This document shows positions 18,403 to 28,013 of a stretch of DNA of 64,000 nucleotides, piece after piece. The first letter of the stretch is position 1. Each line of letters begins with the position of its first letter. The translations under genes and the position numbers were made by a program. Below the pieces are notes generated by a model that did no database searches, was not told where the DNA came from, and was given only the letters and a program-made list of their open reading frames with translations. The DNA is from Pseudomonadota bacterium. Its GTDB lineage: Bacteria; Pseudomonadota; Gammaproteobacteria; Burkholderiales; Gallionellaceae. The stretch spans positions 1-64,000 of the forward strand of contig JAJZTF010000004.1 of assembly GCA_021821945.1 (NCBI GenBank). The letters are read 5' to 3'.

Positions 18403-18779
18403 CTCGGAAAGTCCTTGAGACAGCAGCGCCCTGAAGGGTTGCTCGTTTCACATGAACAAAGCTTGAGCCCCGTCTTTTCGAGCACGAAATCGCGGACCCC
18501 GTTCAGCGCATCCGCATGGGTCACGCCGAAGCAGAAGCAGAGCAATTCCCCCTTTGCGGGATTTCGCAGCTCAGCGGTTCTGATTACGGCGCCGTCTTCG
18601 CCGAAATATACGATGTCGCAGTCCGGGTCGCCGCAATAAAAGTAGCGCTGTCCGGTGTCATGCCACAGCCAGGGACTTTTTATGTGATGCAGGATGGTTC
18701 TCGCCGATACTTCGGCGCATTCGAGCCCGTTTCCGGGGCAGCGGCGTTTGTTGGGATGCGGGGTGCAGCAGTCGCTCAT
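18399..18779 (-). CDS. CopZ-like zinc/[2Fe-2S] metallochaperone-type protein
   Basis: 126 residues with thirteen cysteines: an N-terminal CC/C/C set (SDCCTPHPNKRRCPGNG), FYCGDPDCDIVYF, ELLCFCFGVTHAD and LCSCE plus GRCCL. This pattern matches the N-terminal domain of Archaeoglobus CopZ, which holds a zinc and a [2Fe-2S] cluster of BFD type, without the heavy-metal-associated domain found there. A metal-handling or redox role is likely. It overlaps both neighbours by four bases, so it is translated as part of the rsmI-kinase-marC run. Confidence 0.72.
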   Translation of the reverse strand: MSDCCTPHPNKRRCPGNGLECAEVSARTILHHIKSPWLWHDTGQRYFYCGDPDCDIVYFGEDGAVIRTAELRNPAKGELLCFCFGVTHADALNGVRDFVLEKTGLKLCSCETSNPSGRCCLKDFPR

Positions 18780-20272
18780 GTCTTTCCGGCCTCCAGCCTG
18801 ATTGTATCAGCCAGTTCGTCCTGCCCCAAAGGCATGGCTGTTGCAAGCTGGTGCTCGAGGACGCGAAGATCGGCCTCCGAGGCGTCCCTCCCTTGTTGAT
18901 GCCGCGCCCTGATGCGTTCTCTCAGGACCTCGGGAGGCGCCTCTGCATCCAGTATCCTGAAATCCGCACCCATGCTTTTTGCAAGGCTGCGGAAGAGATC
19001 GCGCTGGCTGCGCTCGAGGAAGGCCGCATCGATGACGACGGGGTAGCCTTCCCTGACGAGATCCTCTGCAAGCCGGTGCAGTCTGGCATAGGTTTTTGCG
19101 CTGGCCTCGCTGCTGTAAAGACCCGCCTCGATTCCGCTGCTGCTCTTCTCAAGGGCCGAGAGCCCGAAAATCCGCTTCCTCTCCACATCCGAGCGCAGGC
19201 GTATCATGCCGCGCTCCTCGAGCAGGCCCTGGGTAAGGGTGGTCTTGCCAGATCCCGACAGGCCGTGGGTTATCCAGAGCTCAGCCGGGCGTCTTTCTGA
19301 TAACCGCATCGCCAGTTTCAGAAATTCCGATCTTTCCCTCAATGCATCCTGTTTATCGCTTTCCTGCTGCGCCCGCAGCCCCGCGACCTTTGCGCGCACC
19401 ATCGCGCGGTACGATGCGTAGAAGGAGAGCAGGGCAACGCCCTGATAGTCGCCGGTTTCCGAGAGCCAGGCATTGAGGAAGCGCCATGCCATAGGCGCCG
19501 ATTTGCGGTGCAGCAGATCCATGTAGCAGAAGGCAACTTCCGATATGGGGTCTATCCAGCGAAGCCACGGGTCGAACTCCAGACAGTCGAATATGACCAG
19601 CTTCCCGTCATCCCATGCGACATTCGCAAGATGAAGGTCGCCGTGGCATTCGCGCACGGTTCTTCTGCTCATGAGGTCGGCAAGCCGCCCTTGCTCCTCC
19701 TCGCACCAGCGCTCGAGCTCTTCAAGATTTTGCCTTTCCGTTGCATCATCGAGCAGCTTCGTCAATATCGCGAAGTTGTCCCTGACTGGACGCATGATTG
19801 CATCGACGCCTCCCCATGGGCTGCCAGGAGGCAGGGCAGCGCATTCGTGCAGGTGAAAGCGCGCGACCCTCCGGGCCAGAAGGTCTATGTGCAACGCCTT
19901 CAATTCGCCACGCTCTGCCATCAGATCCAGCGTCGAGTCTGCCGGAAACTCCCTCATCTTGACCGCATATTCGAGCGCTGCGCCATCACCGTTGATGCGG
20001 GGCGCTGCGATGCTTCCCGCGATGCTGACCACCTCGAGATAATATTCCGCCGCCAGCCTCCTGTTCAGCCTCAGCTCCTCGCGACAGTATTCCAGCCTCT
20101 TTTCCAGCGTGCTGAAATCCAGAAAACCCAGGTTCACAGGCTTCTTGATCTTGTAGGCATACTTTCCCGTGAGTATCACCCATGAGATGTGGGTCTCGAC
20201 GAGGCTCAGCCTTTTTACCGGATGATCGTAGCATTCAGGCGAATTCAAAAGCGCCTCGATCAGGGGTGACAT
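18776..20272 (-). CDS. Fused aminoglycoside-phosphotransferase-like and AAA/P-loop kinase protein
   Basis: 498 residues in two parts. Residues 1-330 resemble COG2187 phosphotransferases (VETHISWVILTGKYAYKIKK, catalytic-loop ECHGDLHLANVAWDDGK, then FDCLEFDPWLRWID). Residues 335-498 are a P-loop kinase of COG0645 type (HGLSGSGKTTLTQGL, LRSDVERKRIFG, VIDAAFLERSQR). This two-domain architecture is widespread in proteobacteria without a proven substrate. It begins two bases after rsmI and overlaps the next gene by four. Confidence 0.82.
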   Translation of the reverse strand: MSPLIEALLNSPECYDHPVKRLSLVETHISWVILTGKYAYKIKKPVNLGFLDFSTLEKRLEYCREELRLNRRLAAEYYLEVVSIAGSIAAPRINGDGAALEYAVKMREFPADSTLDLMAERGELKALHIDLLARRVARFHLHECAALPPGSPWGGVDAIMRPVRDNFAILTKLLDDATERQNLEELERWCEEEQGRLADLMSRRTVRECHGDLHLANVAWDDGKLVIFDCLEFDPWLRWIDPISEVAFCYMDLLHRKSAPMAWRFLNAWLSETGDYQGVALLSFYASYRAMVRAKVAGLRAQQESDKQDALRERSEFLKLAMRLSERRPAELWITHGLSGSGKTTLTQGLLEERGMIRLRSDVERKRIFGLSALEKSSSGIEAGLYSSEASAKTYARLHRLAEDLVREGYPVVIDAAFLERSQRDLFRSLAKSMGADFRILDAEAPPEVLRERIRARHQQGRDASEADLRVLEHQLATAMPLGQDELADTIRLEAGKT

Positions 20273-20274
20273 CT

Positions 20275-21132
20275 TCAGCCCTTCATGCGCAAGGCGAGCT
20301 GGTACAGCTCGCTGCGGTTGGCGCGCGTGATGTTTGCCGCAATCTGCACCGCCTGCCTGAGCGGCAGCGCCTCCAGAAGCTCCGAAAGCACGCCTTCGGT
20401 CTCGGTGGAAATCCCTGTCCCGGCTTCTCTACCCGAGACGAGCAGGACGAATTCCCCGCGCTGCCTGTTCTCATCCTCCAGAAGCCATGAGACCGCATCG
20501 TCCAGGGCGCATTCGTGCACCGTCTCGAAGAGCTTGGTGATTTCGCGCGCCAGGGCTATCCGCCTGTCACCTCCAAGAACCGAGCGAAGGTCTGAGACGC
20601 AATCGACGATGCGGTGCGGCGCCTCGTAAAATACCAGCGTGTAGGGGTGGCCTGCCAATTCATGGAGCGCGCTTTTCCTGGCTGCCGACTTGCTTGGCAG
20701 GAATCCGTAAAAGAGGAAATGCGGCGCAGTGAATCCGGATGCCGAAATCGCCGCGACAAAAGCGCTTGCCCCCGGCACGGGGATCACGCGAAAGCCCGCA
20801 GCTCTCACTTCCCTGACCAGCAGTGCACCCGGATCGCTCACGGCGGGCGTTCCCGCATCGCTGACAAAGGCCACGCTCAGGCCTTCCTTCAGCATCGCCG
20901 CGATCCTTTCCGCGGAGTGGCGCTCGTTGTGCTGATGCACCGCGATCAGCCTGTTTGCATGTATGCCGTGATGCTTCAGAAGATGGGATGTGTTGCGCGT
21001 ATCTTCTGCTGCGACCACGTCTGCCTGCTGCAGGACGTCGAGCGCGCGCAGCGTGATGTCGCGCAGGTTCCCAATCGGGGTGGCAACTACATATAATGCA
21101 GCTTCCAACTTTTGCGGGTGTTCGATATGCAA
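20275..21132 (-). CDS. rsmI: 16S rRNA (cytidine-1402-2'-O)-methyltransferase
   Basis: 285 residues of the tetrapyrrole-methylase fold: LYVVATPIGNLRDITLRALD, VAAEDTRNTSHLLKHHGI, VAFVSDAGTPAVSDPG and FYEAPHRI are all RsmI hallmarks. It 2'-O-methylates C1402 in the decoding centre. No ATG is available: TTG 21132 has AAGGAAG upstream and a TTG 24 bases downstream is an alternative. The start overlaps that of lpoA on the other strand. The genomic pairing with lpoA-yraN-diaA-dolP matches the E. coli yraL-P cluster. Confidence 0.93.
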   Translation of the reverse strand: MHIEHPQKLEAALYVVATPIGNLRDITLRALDVLQQADVVAAEDTRNTSHLLKHHGIHANRLIAVHQHNERHSAERIAAMLKEGLSVAFVSDAGTPAVSDPGALLVREVRAAGFRVIPVPGASAFVAAISASGFTAPHFLFYGFLPSKSAARKSALHELAGHPYTLVFYEAPHRIVDCVSDLRSVLGGDRRIALAREITKLFETVHECALDDAVSWLLEDENRQRGEFVLLVSGREAGTGISTETEGVLSELLEALPLRQAVQIAANITRANRSELYQLALRMKG

Positions 21133-22286
21133 CGCGTCTTCCTTCTGAAGTGGTTTCGGTTTTCCTTGTTCGCACTATACGTGAGCGTTTCTGCCAATGC
21201 CACAGCCGACGCGCCGACCCCAGGAGCCGCGCCCAACCTAGCACTCCTGCTGCCTGTCGACTCGCCCGACCTTGGCCCTGCCGCAAGGGCAGTTCAGCAG
21301 GGATTCATGGCTGCAGCGAAGATACTGCACGCCGGGCTTCCGATACGCGTATACGCTGATTTCGACGATCAACACAGCGTCGTGGATGCCTACAACGAGG
21401 CGGTCAGCAACGGCGCCGTCGCGGTGGTGGGGCCACTGACGCGCGAAGACATACGCAAGCTTGCCGCTGAACCCGGCCTTCCGGTGCCCACGCTGGCGCT
21501 CAACGTCGTCGAGGGGTCTGCATCGCGCCAGCTGTATTTCTTCGGCCTCGCAATTGAAGCGGAAGCACAGCAGGTCGCGCGCCTCGCGCGCAGGCAGAAG
21601 CTAAGACAGGCCATCGTCATCTCCGACAGCGACCCGCTTTCCAGGCGCCTACAATATGCGTTCGAGGAACAGTGGACTGCGCTCGGCGGAAGCGTGGCGC
21701 AGGAAATCGACTTTGACGGCGATGCTGCGGTTTTGGCTGCCATCTCGCCCACGCCGGACAGCATGGTGTTTCTGGCAACCGACATCGAAAAGTCGCGCCT
21801 GATACGCCCCTATCTTCCCAACAGCCTTCCGGTCTATGCGACTTCACAGATATTCGCCGGCAACAGCGACACCCTGGTCAACTTCGACCTGGACGGCATA
21901 CGCTTCGTCGACATGCCCTGGCTGATGCAGATGGACCAGCCCGCGATCTCCGCATATCCTCGCGCGAATCCCCCGCTCCCGACAGATCAGGAACGCCTCT
22001 ATGCGCTTGGCATAGACGCATACAACCTGATCCAGATACTGATCGCCAACCAGATGAAAACCGCGCTGCCTTTCGACGGGGTCACCGGGACCATCAGGCT
22101 CGAAAGACAGACTTTCGTGCGCGAGGCGCTTCCCTCGCTGTTCGTGCAAGGCCATGCGCAATGGGCGGATGCGCCCATCGCCCCCGCCGCCCCGATGTTC
22201 CCGGCTCAGACAAGGAACGCTTCCGGCGTGGATGCCGCATCTTCGGTGCTCGAGGCCGCGCCCGTGGAATCCACCCCCATCAACCC

Positions 22287-22290
<4 letters not shown>
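21127..22290 (+). CDS. lpoA: LpoA-like penicillin-binding protein activator
   Basis: 387 residues from ATG 21127: a signal peptide (FSLFALYVSVSANATA) and then a periplasmic-binding-protein-like domain corresponding to the C-terminal part of LpoA (NLALLLPVDSPDLGPAARAV, DDQHSVVDAYNEAVSNGAVA, VVGPLTREDIRKLA). It is much shorter than E. coli LpoA, lacking the N-terminal TPR domain, and the signal has no lipobox cysteine. It may therefore be soluble rather than a lipoprotein. Its place between rsmI and yraN supports the identification; PBP1A activation is inferred by homology. Confidence 0.82.
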
Positions 22291-23280
<990 letters not shown>

Positions 23281-23282
23281 AA

Positions 23283-23843
23283 ATGCGCGTTGTACTCTTC
23301 ATCATGATTTTTTCAGCCTCTCTTCAGGGCTGTTTCCCGGTCGTCGCGGCAGGGGCCGGCGCCGGCGTAATGGCCGCACAGGACAGGCGCACGAGCGGCG
23401 CCCTGGTCGAGGACGGCGCCATCGAGGCGAAGGCCTTCGACCGCATCAGCACGCAATTCAAGGACAAGGTTCATGTCAGCGTCACGAGCTATGACCGCAA
23501 CGTGCTGATCACGGGCCAGGTCCCGGACGTCGATACCAAGGCCCAGGTCGAGCGCATCGTCGCGAACATCAGGAACGTCGCAAAGATCTACAACGAGCTG
23601 ACCATAGGACCCAACAGTTCGCTCACCGAAAGAAGCAACGACGCGCTGATCACCTCGAACGTGAAGCTTCGCTTCGTCGGCGACAAGCGCTTCAGCGCGA
23701 ACAGCATCAAGGTCGTCACCGAGAGCAATGTCGTCTACCTGATGGGCATCGTCAATCACGCGGAAGGCCAGGCCGCTTCCGAAGTGGCGAGCGGAAGCCA
23801 GGGCGTGAAGAGCGTCGTGACCCTTTTCGAATACGTGGATTGA
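23283..23843 (+). CDS. dolP: BON-domain outer-membrane lipoprotein (DolP/YraP-like)
   Basis: 186 residues. A short signal with lipobox SLQGC (Cys17) is followed by two BON domains: about 45-115 (VHVSVTSYDRNVLITGQVPD) and 120-186 (IKVVTESNVVYLMGIVNHAE). E. coli DolP sits at the outer membrane, binds anionic phospholipid through its second BON domain and supports BamA and envelope integrity. It starts two bases after the diaA stop and its own stop touches the ATG of hldE2, so it is within one operon. Confidence 0.9.
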   Translation: MRVVLFIMIFSASLQGCFPVVAAGAGAGVMAAQDRRTSGALVEDGAIEAKAFDRISTQFKDKVHVSVTSYDRNVLITGQVPDVDTKAQVERIVANIRNVAKIYNELTIGPNSSLTERSNDALITSNVKLRFVGDKRFSANSIKVVTESNVVYLMGIVNHAEGQAASEVASGSQGVKSVVTLFEYVD

Positions 23844-24322
23844 TGGTCGTCGATTTCGAAAGAAAGATCGCCTCGCCCGACCGGTTTTCCGAGCGGGCTG
23901 CATTGCTGCCGCGCCCTCTGGTCTTCACCAACGGCTGCTTCGACGTGCTGCACCGCGGCCATGTCACCTATCTCGCGCAGGCAAGGGCGCTGGGCGCATC
24001 GCTCATCGTGGGCGTGAACAGCGACGAGTCCGTGAGGCGGCAAGGCAAGGGGCATGACCGTCCCATAAACTGTTGCGAGGACCGGATGGCCGTGATCGCC
24101 GCGCTCGAATCGGTCAGCCTGGTCGTGCCCTTCGACGAGGACACGCCGCTCAACCTGATACTCGCCAGCCGGCCCGACGTGCTCGTCAAGGGCGGGGACT
24201 GGAAGATCGAGAACATCGTGGGCGGCAGGGAGGTCGTATCCTTTGGGGGCTCGGTCCACAGCATCCCCTTTTTGCATGAACGTTCCACCACCGCATTATT
24301 GAGGAAGATAAGATCGCTATGA
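23843..24322 (+). CDS. hldE2: D-glycero-beta-D-manno-heptose 1-phosphate adenylyltransferase
   Basis: 159 residues, the stand-alone nucleotidyltransferase corresponding to the C-terminal domain of E. coli HldE (RfaE domain II). The cytidylyltransferase-like site is FTNGCFDVLHRGHVTYL (HxGH at 37-40), with VNSDESVRR and DVLVKGGDW downstream. It makes ADP-heptose for the LPS inner core. The kinase half must be encoded elsewhere. ATG 23843 shares a base with the dolP stop (TGATG). Confidence 0.93.
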   Translation: MVVDFERKIASPDRFSERAALLPRPLVFTNGCFDVLHRGHVTYLAQARALGASLIVGVNSDESVRRQGKGHDRPINCCEDRMAVIAALESVSLVVPFDEDTPLNLILASRPDVLVKGGDWKIENIVGGREVVSFGGSVHSIPFLHERSTTALLRKIRSL

Positions 24323-24672
24323 CACCCACAGAAATCACCCTGCACCAGCAGTCCAGAATGCTCGAAATCGCCTTCGACGACGGCGCCCGCTACAAGCTTC
24401 CCTTCGAGTTCCTGCGCGTCTATTCCCCTTCCGCAGAGGTTCGCGGCCACGGCCCAGGACAGGAAGTCCTGCAGACCGGAAAGCGCAATGTCGTGATCAC
24501 CGCAGTCGACCCGATAGGCACCTATGCGATCAAGCTTACCTTCGACGACGGCCACGACAGCGGCCTCTACTCCTGGGAATATCTGCACGATCTTGGCCAG
24601 CACATGGATGCGATGTGGAACGACTACCTGGAAAACCTGAAGGCTGCGAACGCGAGCCGTGATCCGAAATAA
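24319..24672 (+). CDS. DUF971 (GBBH-like N-terminal domain) protein
   Basis: 117 residues of the DUF971 family, related to the N-terminal zinc-binding domain of gamma-butyrobetaine hydroxylase: ITLHQQSRMLEIAFDDG, LPFEFLRVYSPSAEVRGHGP and LYSWEYLHDLG. The cysteines of the eukaryotic zinc site are not present. Members often sit beside ubiE, as here, which suggests a link to quinone metabolism or iron-sulfur repair, unproven. The start overlaps the hldE2 stop by four bases. Confidence 0.85.
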   Translation: MTPTEITLHQQSRMLEIAFDDGARYKLPFEFLRVYSPSAEVRGHGPGQEVLQTGKRNVVITAVDPIGTYAIKLTFDDGHDSGLYSWEYLHDLGQHMDAMWNDYLENLKAANASRDPK

Positions 24673-24681
24673 GGAGATGCC

Positions 24682-25413
24682 ATGAGCCAGACCCATTTCG
24701 GCTTCGAAACCGTCGACGAAAAGGACAAGGCGAAACGCGTGGCTGGCGTTTTCACCTCTGTTGCAAGCAAGTACGACATCATGAACGACCTGATGTCCGC
24801 GGGCCTGCACCGCGTCTGGAAGCGCTTCGCGATCAGCATCGCGGGGGTGAGGCCAGGCCAGCGCGTCCTTGATGTCGCCGGAGGCTCTGCCGACATGGCC
24901 CGCCTCTACTCCAAATCGGTCGGGAAAAGCGGTGAGGTCGTGCTGACCGACATCAACAATGCGATGCTGCGGGTTGGGCGCGACCGCCTGCTGGACGAAG
25001 GCATCAGCATGCCCGCATTGCAATGCGATGCAGAACACCTGCCTTTCCCCGACAACCACTTCGATTGCGTGAACATCTCGTTCGGGCTGCGCAACGTCAC
25101 GCACAAGGAAGCTGCGCTCCGTGAGATGCAGCGCGTCGCAAAACCCGGAGGTCGCATCATCGTGCTCGAGTTCTCCAAGGTGGCGAAACCTCTGGAGAAA
25201 GCCTATGACCTATATTCATTCAAGCTGCTGCCCAGGATGGGGAAGCTGATCGCGGACGACGCGGACAGCTACCGCTATCTCGCAGAATCGATACGCATGC
25301 ATCCAGGCCAGGAGGAGCTCAAGCAGATGATGATCGATGCAGGTCTCGCGCATGTCGAATACTTCAACCTGACAGGCGGCATCGTCGCGGTGCACAGAGG
25401 ATACAAGGTCTGA
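24682..25413 (+). CDS. ubiE: Ubiquinone/menaquinone C-methyltransferase
   Basis: 243 residues of the class I SAM methyltransferase UbiE/COQ5. [19 protein letters not shown], then [21 protein letters not shown] is the UbiE start; [15 protein letters not shown] is the SAM motif [14 protein letters not shown] and VLEFSKV follow, ending [16 protein letters not shown]. It C-methylates the benzoquinol ring in ubiquinone synthesis. Good ribosome site (AAGGAGATGCC). Last gene of the plus-strand run; queC ends one base away on the other strand and no terminator is visible between. Confidence 0.96.
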   Translation: MSQTHFGFETVDEKDKAKRVAGVFTSVASKYDIMNDLMSAGLHRVWKRFAISIAGVRPGQRVLDVAGGSADMARLYSKSVGKSGEVVLTDINNAMLRVGRDRLLDEGISMPALQCDAEHLPFPDNHFDCVNISFGLRNVTHKEAALREMQRVAKPGGRIIVLEFSKVAKPLEKAYDLYSFKLLPRMGKLIADDADSYRYLAESIRMHPGQEELKQMMIDAGLAHVEYFNLTGGIVAVHRGYKV

Positions 25414-25414
25414 G

Positions 25415-26083
25415 CTATCTGTAGCGCGTGGGGTCCGGCAGGCCCGCCGCAGCGAAACCCTCGCGGCGCAGCCTGCATGAATCGCAAAGCCCGCAGGCGC
25501 GCCCCGCTTCATCGGCCTGGTAGCAGGAGACCGTCATTCCATAGTCCACACCCAGCTTCGTGCCCTCGCGCACTATCTCGGCCTTCGACATGTGCATGAG
25601 CGGCGCATGTAGGGTCAAGGGGCGGCCCTCGACTGCCGCCTGGGTCGCGAGGTTGGCCATGCGCTCGAACGCCTCTATGTAGGCCGGGCGGCAATCCGGA
25701 TAGCCTGAATAATCCACCGCATTCACGCCGATGAAGATGTCATCGGCATGCAGCACCTCGGCCCAGGCCAGCGCCAGGGACAGCATGATGGTGTTGCGCG
25801 CGGGGACATAGGTCAGCGGAATTCCCTCCGAGGCCTGCTCGGGGACGGCGATGCTGCTGTCCGTCAGCGCGGAACCGCCGAACACCGTCAGGTCTATGTT
25901 CACCACGCGATGCTGCCTTGCCCCCAGCGCCTCTGCCACGCGCATCGCCGCATCCAGCTCCGAATGGTGGCGCTGCCCGTAATCCACGCTCAGCGCATGG
26001 CACTCATAGCCTTGTGCCCTTGCCATCGCGAGCACGGTTGCCGAATCAAGCCCTCCGGACAGAAGCACGACTGCGTTCTTCAT
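25415..26083 (-). CDS. queC: 7-cyano-7-deazaguanine synthase
   Basis: 222 residues. The PP-loop ATP site is [12 protein letters not shown] (residues 7-18) and four zinc cysteines lie at 187, 197, 200 and 203 ([18 protein letters not shown]). It converts 7-carboxy-7-deazaguanine to preQ0 with ATP and ammonia on the way to queuosine tRNA modification. The ATG shares one base with the queE stop. The frame continues far upstream through queE but without homology. Confidence 0.96.
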   Translation of the reverse strand: MKNAVVLLSGGLDSATVLAMARAQGYECHALSVDYGQRHHSELDAAMRVAEALGARQHRVVNIDLTVFGGSALTDSSIAVPEQASEGIPLTYVPARNTIMLSLALAWAEVLHADDIFIGVNAVDYSGYPDCRPAYIEAFERMANLATQAAVEGRPLTLHAPLMHMSKAEIVREGTKLGVDYGMTVSCYQADEAGRACGLCDSCRLRREGFAAAGLPDPTRYR

Positions 26084-26736
26084 CAGTGCCCCGCCTCGTT
26101 GTTCCAGAGTATCTTGTGCAGCTGGATCTGGAATCGCACCGGAAGGCGGTCGCGCAGTATCCATTCGGCAAGCCTCCTCGCATCTAGCTCGCCCTGGGAT
26201 GGCGAAAACAGCACCCCGCATCTGTCGTTCAAGCGGTGCGCTTGGAGTATGCCGACAGCCCATCGGTAATCGTCTTCGCTGCAGATGACGAACTTGATCT
26301 CGTCGGTGGGCTTCAAGAGCTCGAGGTTCTCCCAGCGGTTCTTGTCCGCCTCCTTGGAATCCGGCGTCTTGATGTCGACCACGCGCATCACCCGGGGGTC
26401 GACGCCGCCTATGTCCAAAGCGCCGCTGGTCTCGAGGGAGACCTGGTATCCTGCATCGCAGAGTTCTTTCAGAAGCATCAGGCAATTCTTCTGCGCAAGC
26501 GGCTCGCCGCCCGTCACGGTGACATAGCGCGGCGCATACTGCGCGACCTGCTCCAGGATTTCGGATATCGGGATGCTCTTCCCGCCGGTGAATGCATAGG
26601 CGGTATCGCAGTATGCGCAGCGCAGCGGGCAGCCCGTGAGGCGTATGAAGACGGTGGGCAGCCCCGTGCGGCTGGTCTCCCCCTGCAGCGAAAAGAATAT
26701 TTCCGTTATGCGCAGCTGCGCCGCAAGATCAGGCAT
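26083..26736 (-). CDS. queE: 7-carboxy-7-deazaguanine synthase (radical SAM)
   Basis: 217 residues. It has the radical-SAM cluster motif CX3CX2C (Cys36, Cys40, Cys43 in [11 protein letters not shown]), the standard spacing of the superfamily, also found in QueE proteins. [20 protein letters not shown] precedes it, and [13 protein letters not shown] binds SAM. It forms the deazapurine ring from carboxy-tetrahydropterin. Its start touches the cpoB stop, and queC follows directly, so preQ0 synthesis genes are appended to the tol-pal operon as in many betaproteobacteria. Confidence 0.95.
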   Translation of the reverse strand: MPDLAAQLRITEIFFSLQGETSRTGLPTVFIRLTGCPLRCAYCDTAYAFTGGKSIPISEILEQVAQYAPRYVTVTGGEPLAQKNCLMLLKELCDAGYQVSLETSGALDIGGVDPRVMRVVDIKTPDSKEADKNRWENLELLKPTDEIKFVICSEDDYRWAVGILQAHRLNDRCGVLFSPSQGELDARRLAEWILRDRLPVRFQIQLHKILWNNEAGH

Positions 26737-27479
26737 TACCTGCTCTCGGCAAGCAGCTTCTTCGCGCTGGCAGCCGCAGTGCTGTCCGGGTATTTTGAAA
26801 TGAGCTGCTTCAGCGTTTCCCTGGCCTGCGTCACCGCCTTCAGGGAATGCTGGCAGATCGCGATGTTGAGCATCGCATCAGGCGCCTTGTCGGATCTCGG
26901 ATGGGACTTCAAGAGTTCGCGGTATGCGACCAGCGCGCTCTTGTAGTCCTTCATCCCTAGCTCGGCATTGCCGAGCCAATAGAGGGCATAGCCCGCATGG
27001 ACCGAATTGGGATACTTGTCCAGAAAATCCTGCAATGCCTTCACGGCATCGGCATTGTTGCCGGACTTGACGAGTGCGTAGGCCTTCTCGATCGCGCGAT
27101 CCTCGGCAGCAGGATCGTCTGGATCCGCAGCCTGAGCCGCCTCGGCTGTCTTGGCCTGCGCCTCCTGTGACTCGAAATGGCGCAATCGCGTATCGAGATC
27201 CACATAAAAATCCTTTTCGCGTTTTTCGGCATCCTGCAGGCCGTGCGAAATTTCTTCATTCTGTCCGCGCAACTGGCGGATCGTGCCATTCAGCGATTCG
27301 ACCTGACCCTGCAGATCGAGTATGGTTTGCGTCTGCTGCTTGTTCTGGTCTTCCAGGGTTTGAACGCGCGTCTCGATCTGCTGGATACTCTTGCGCGCCT
27401 CTTCGTCCGAAAACAGCCCCGCCTGCGCGGAGGAGGCACAGCACATACCCAGCAGAATCAGGACGCGCGGTTTCAACAT
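26736..27479 (-). CDS. cpoB: Tol-Pal accessory periplasmic protein CpoB (YbgF)
   Basis: 247 residues: signal peptide (LILLGMCCASSAQAGLF), an N-terminal coiled coil (about 28-75, rich in Gln and Glu, trimerising in E. coli), a linker, and a C-terminal TPR domain (130-245; AYALVKSGNNADAVKALQDF, AGYALYWLGNAELGMKDYKS). CpoB couples PBP1B and Tol activities during division. It starts three bases after pal ends and overlaps queE by one base. Confidence 0.94.
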   Translation of the reverse strand: MLKPRVLILLGMCCASSAQAGLFSDEEARKSIQQIETRVQTLEDQNKQQTQTILDLQGQVESLNGTIRQLRGQNEEISHGLQDAEKREKDFYVDLDTRLRHFESQEAQAKTAEAAQAADPDDPAAEDRAIEKAYALVKSGNNADAVKALQDFLDKYPNSVHAGYALYWLGNAELGMKDYKSALVAYRELLKSHPRSDKAPDAMLNIAICQHSLKAVTQARETLKQLISKYPDSTAAASAKKLLAESR

Positions 27480-27482
27480 CTG

Positions 27483-27986
27483 TTACTGCATGTAGTCGAT
27501 GTCGGTGCGGCGGTTCTGCGCCCAGGCTGCTTCGTTGTGACCCAGTGCGCGTGGCTTCTCCTTGCCGTAGCTGATTGCGCTCAGCTGGGATGCCTTGGCG
27601 CCGCCCGCTTCCAGCATCTTCATCACGCCATCCGCGCGACGCTGACCCAGACCCAGGTTGTATTCCGAGCTGCCGCGCTCGTCGCAGTTGCCTTCCAGGC
27701 GAACCTTGCGATCAGGATGCTGGCTCAGGTACTTGGCATGAGCCTCGACCAGGGGCTTATCGGCCGCCTGAACGACGGACACGTCGAAGGGGTAGTAAGT
27801 GCTGCGGCCAGCCAGTATGCTGTGCGGATCGTTAAGCGGATCGACGGCTGTCTGTGCTGGCGCTGCAGGTGCTGCTTTTGCTGCAGGTGCTGGTGCTGGG
27901 GCAGGTGCCGCTGCTTCTTTAGGCTTCTGGCTGGCACAAGCTGCCAGCAGATTCAGTAATACGATACTGATGACGAGTTTCTTCAT
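27483..27986 (-). CDS. pal: Peptidoglycan-associated lipoprotein Pal
   Basis: 167 residues from ATG 27986 (GAAGGGA upstream). Lipobox LLAAC, an Ala/Pro-rich linker (about 25-50) and the OmpA-like domain with YYPFDVSVV and GNCDERGSSEYNLGLGQRRA, ending NRRTDIDYMQ. Pal tethers the outer membrane to peptidoglycan and binds TolB. An ATG 15 bases upstream is open but lacks spacing for a ribosome site. Gene order tolQ-R-A-B-pal-cpoB is canonical. Confidence 0.96.
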   Translation of the reverse strand: MKKLVISIVLLNLLAACASQKPKEAAAPAPAPAPAAKAAPAAPAQTAVDPLNDPHSILAGRSTYYPFDVSVVQAADKPLVEAHAKYLSQHPDRKVRLEGNCDERGSSEYNLGLGQRRADGVMKMLEAGGAKASQLSAISYGKEKPRALGHNEAAWAQNRRTDIDYMQ

Positions 27987-28013
27987 GGCAATTCCCTTCA
28001 TTTAGTAAAATTT

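Noticed and set aside
22161-22286. Extended YraN start inside lpoA
   Set aside because: The added residues are unlike YraN, and the TTG overlapping the lpoA stop gives the conserved length.
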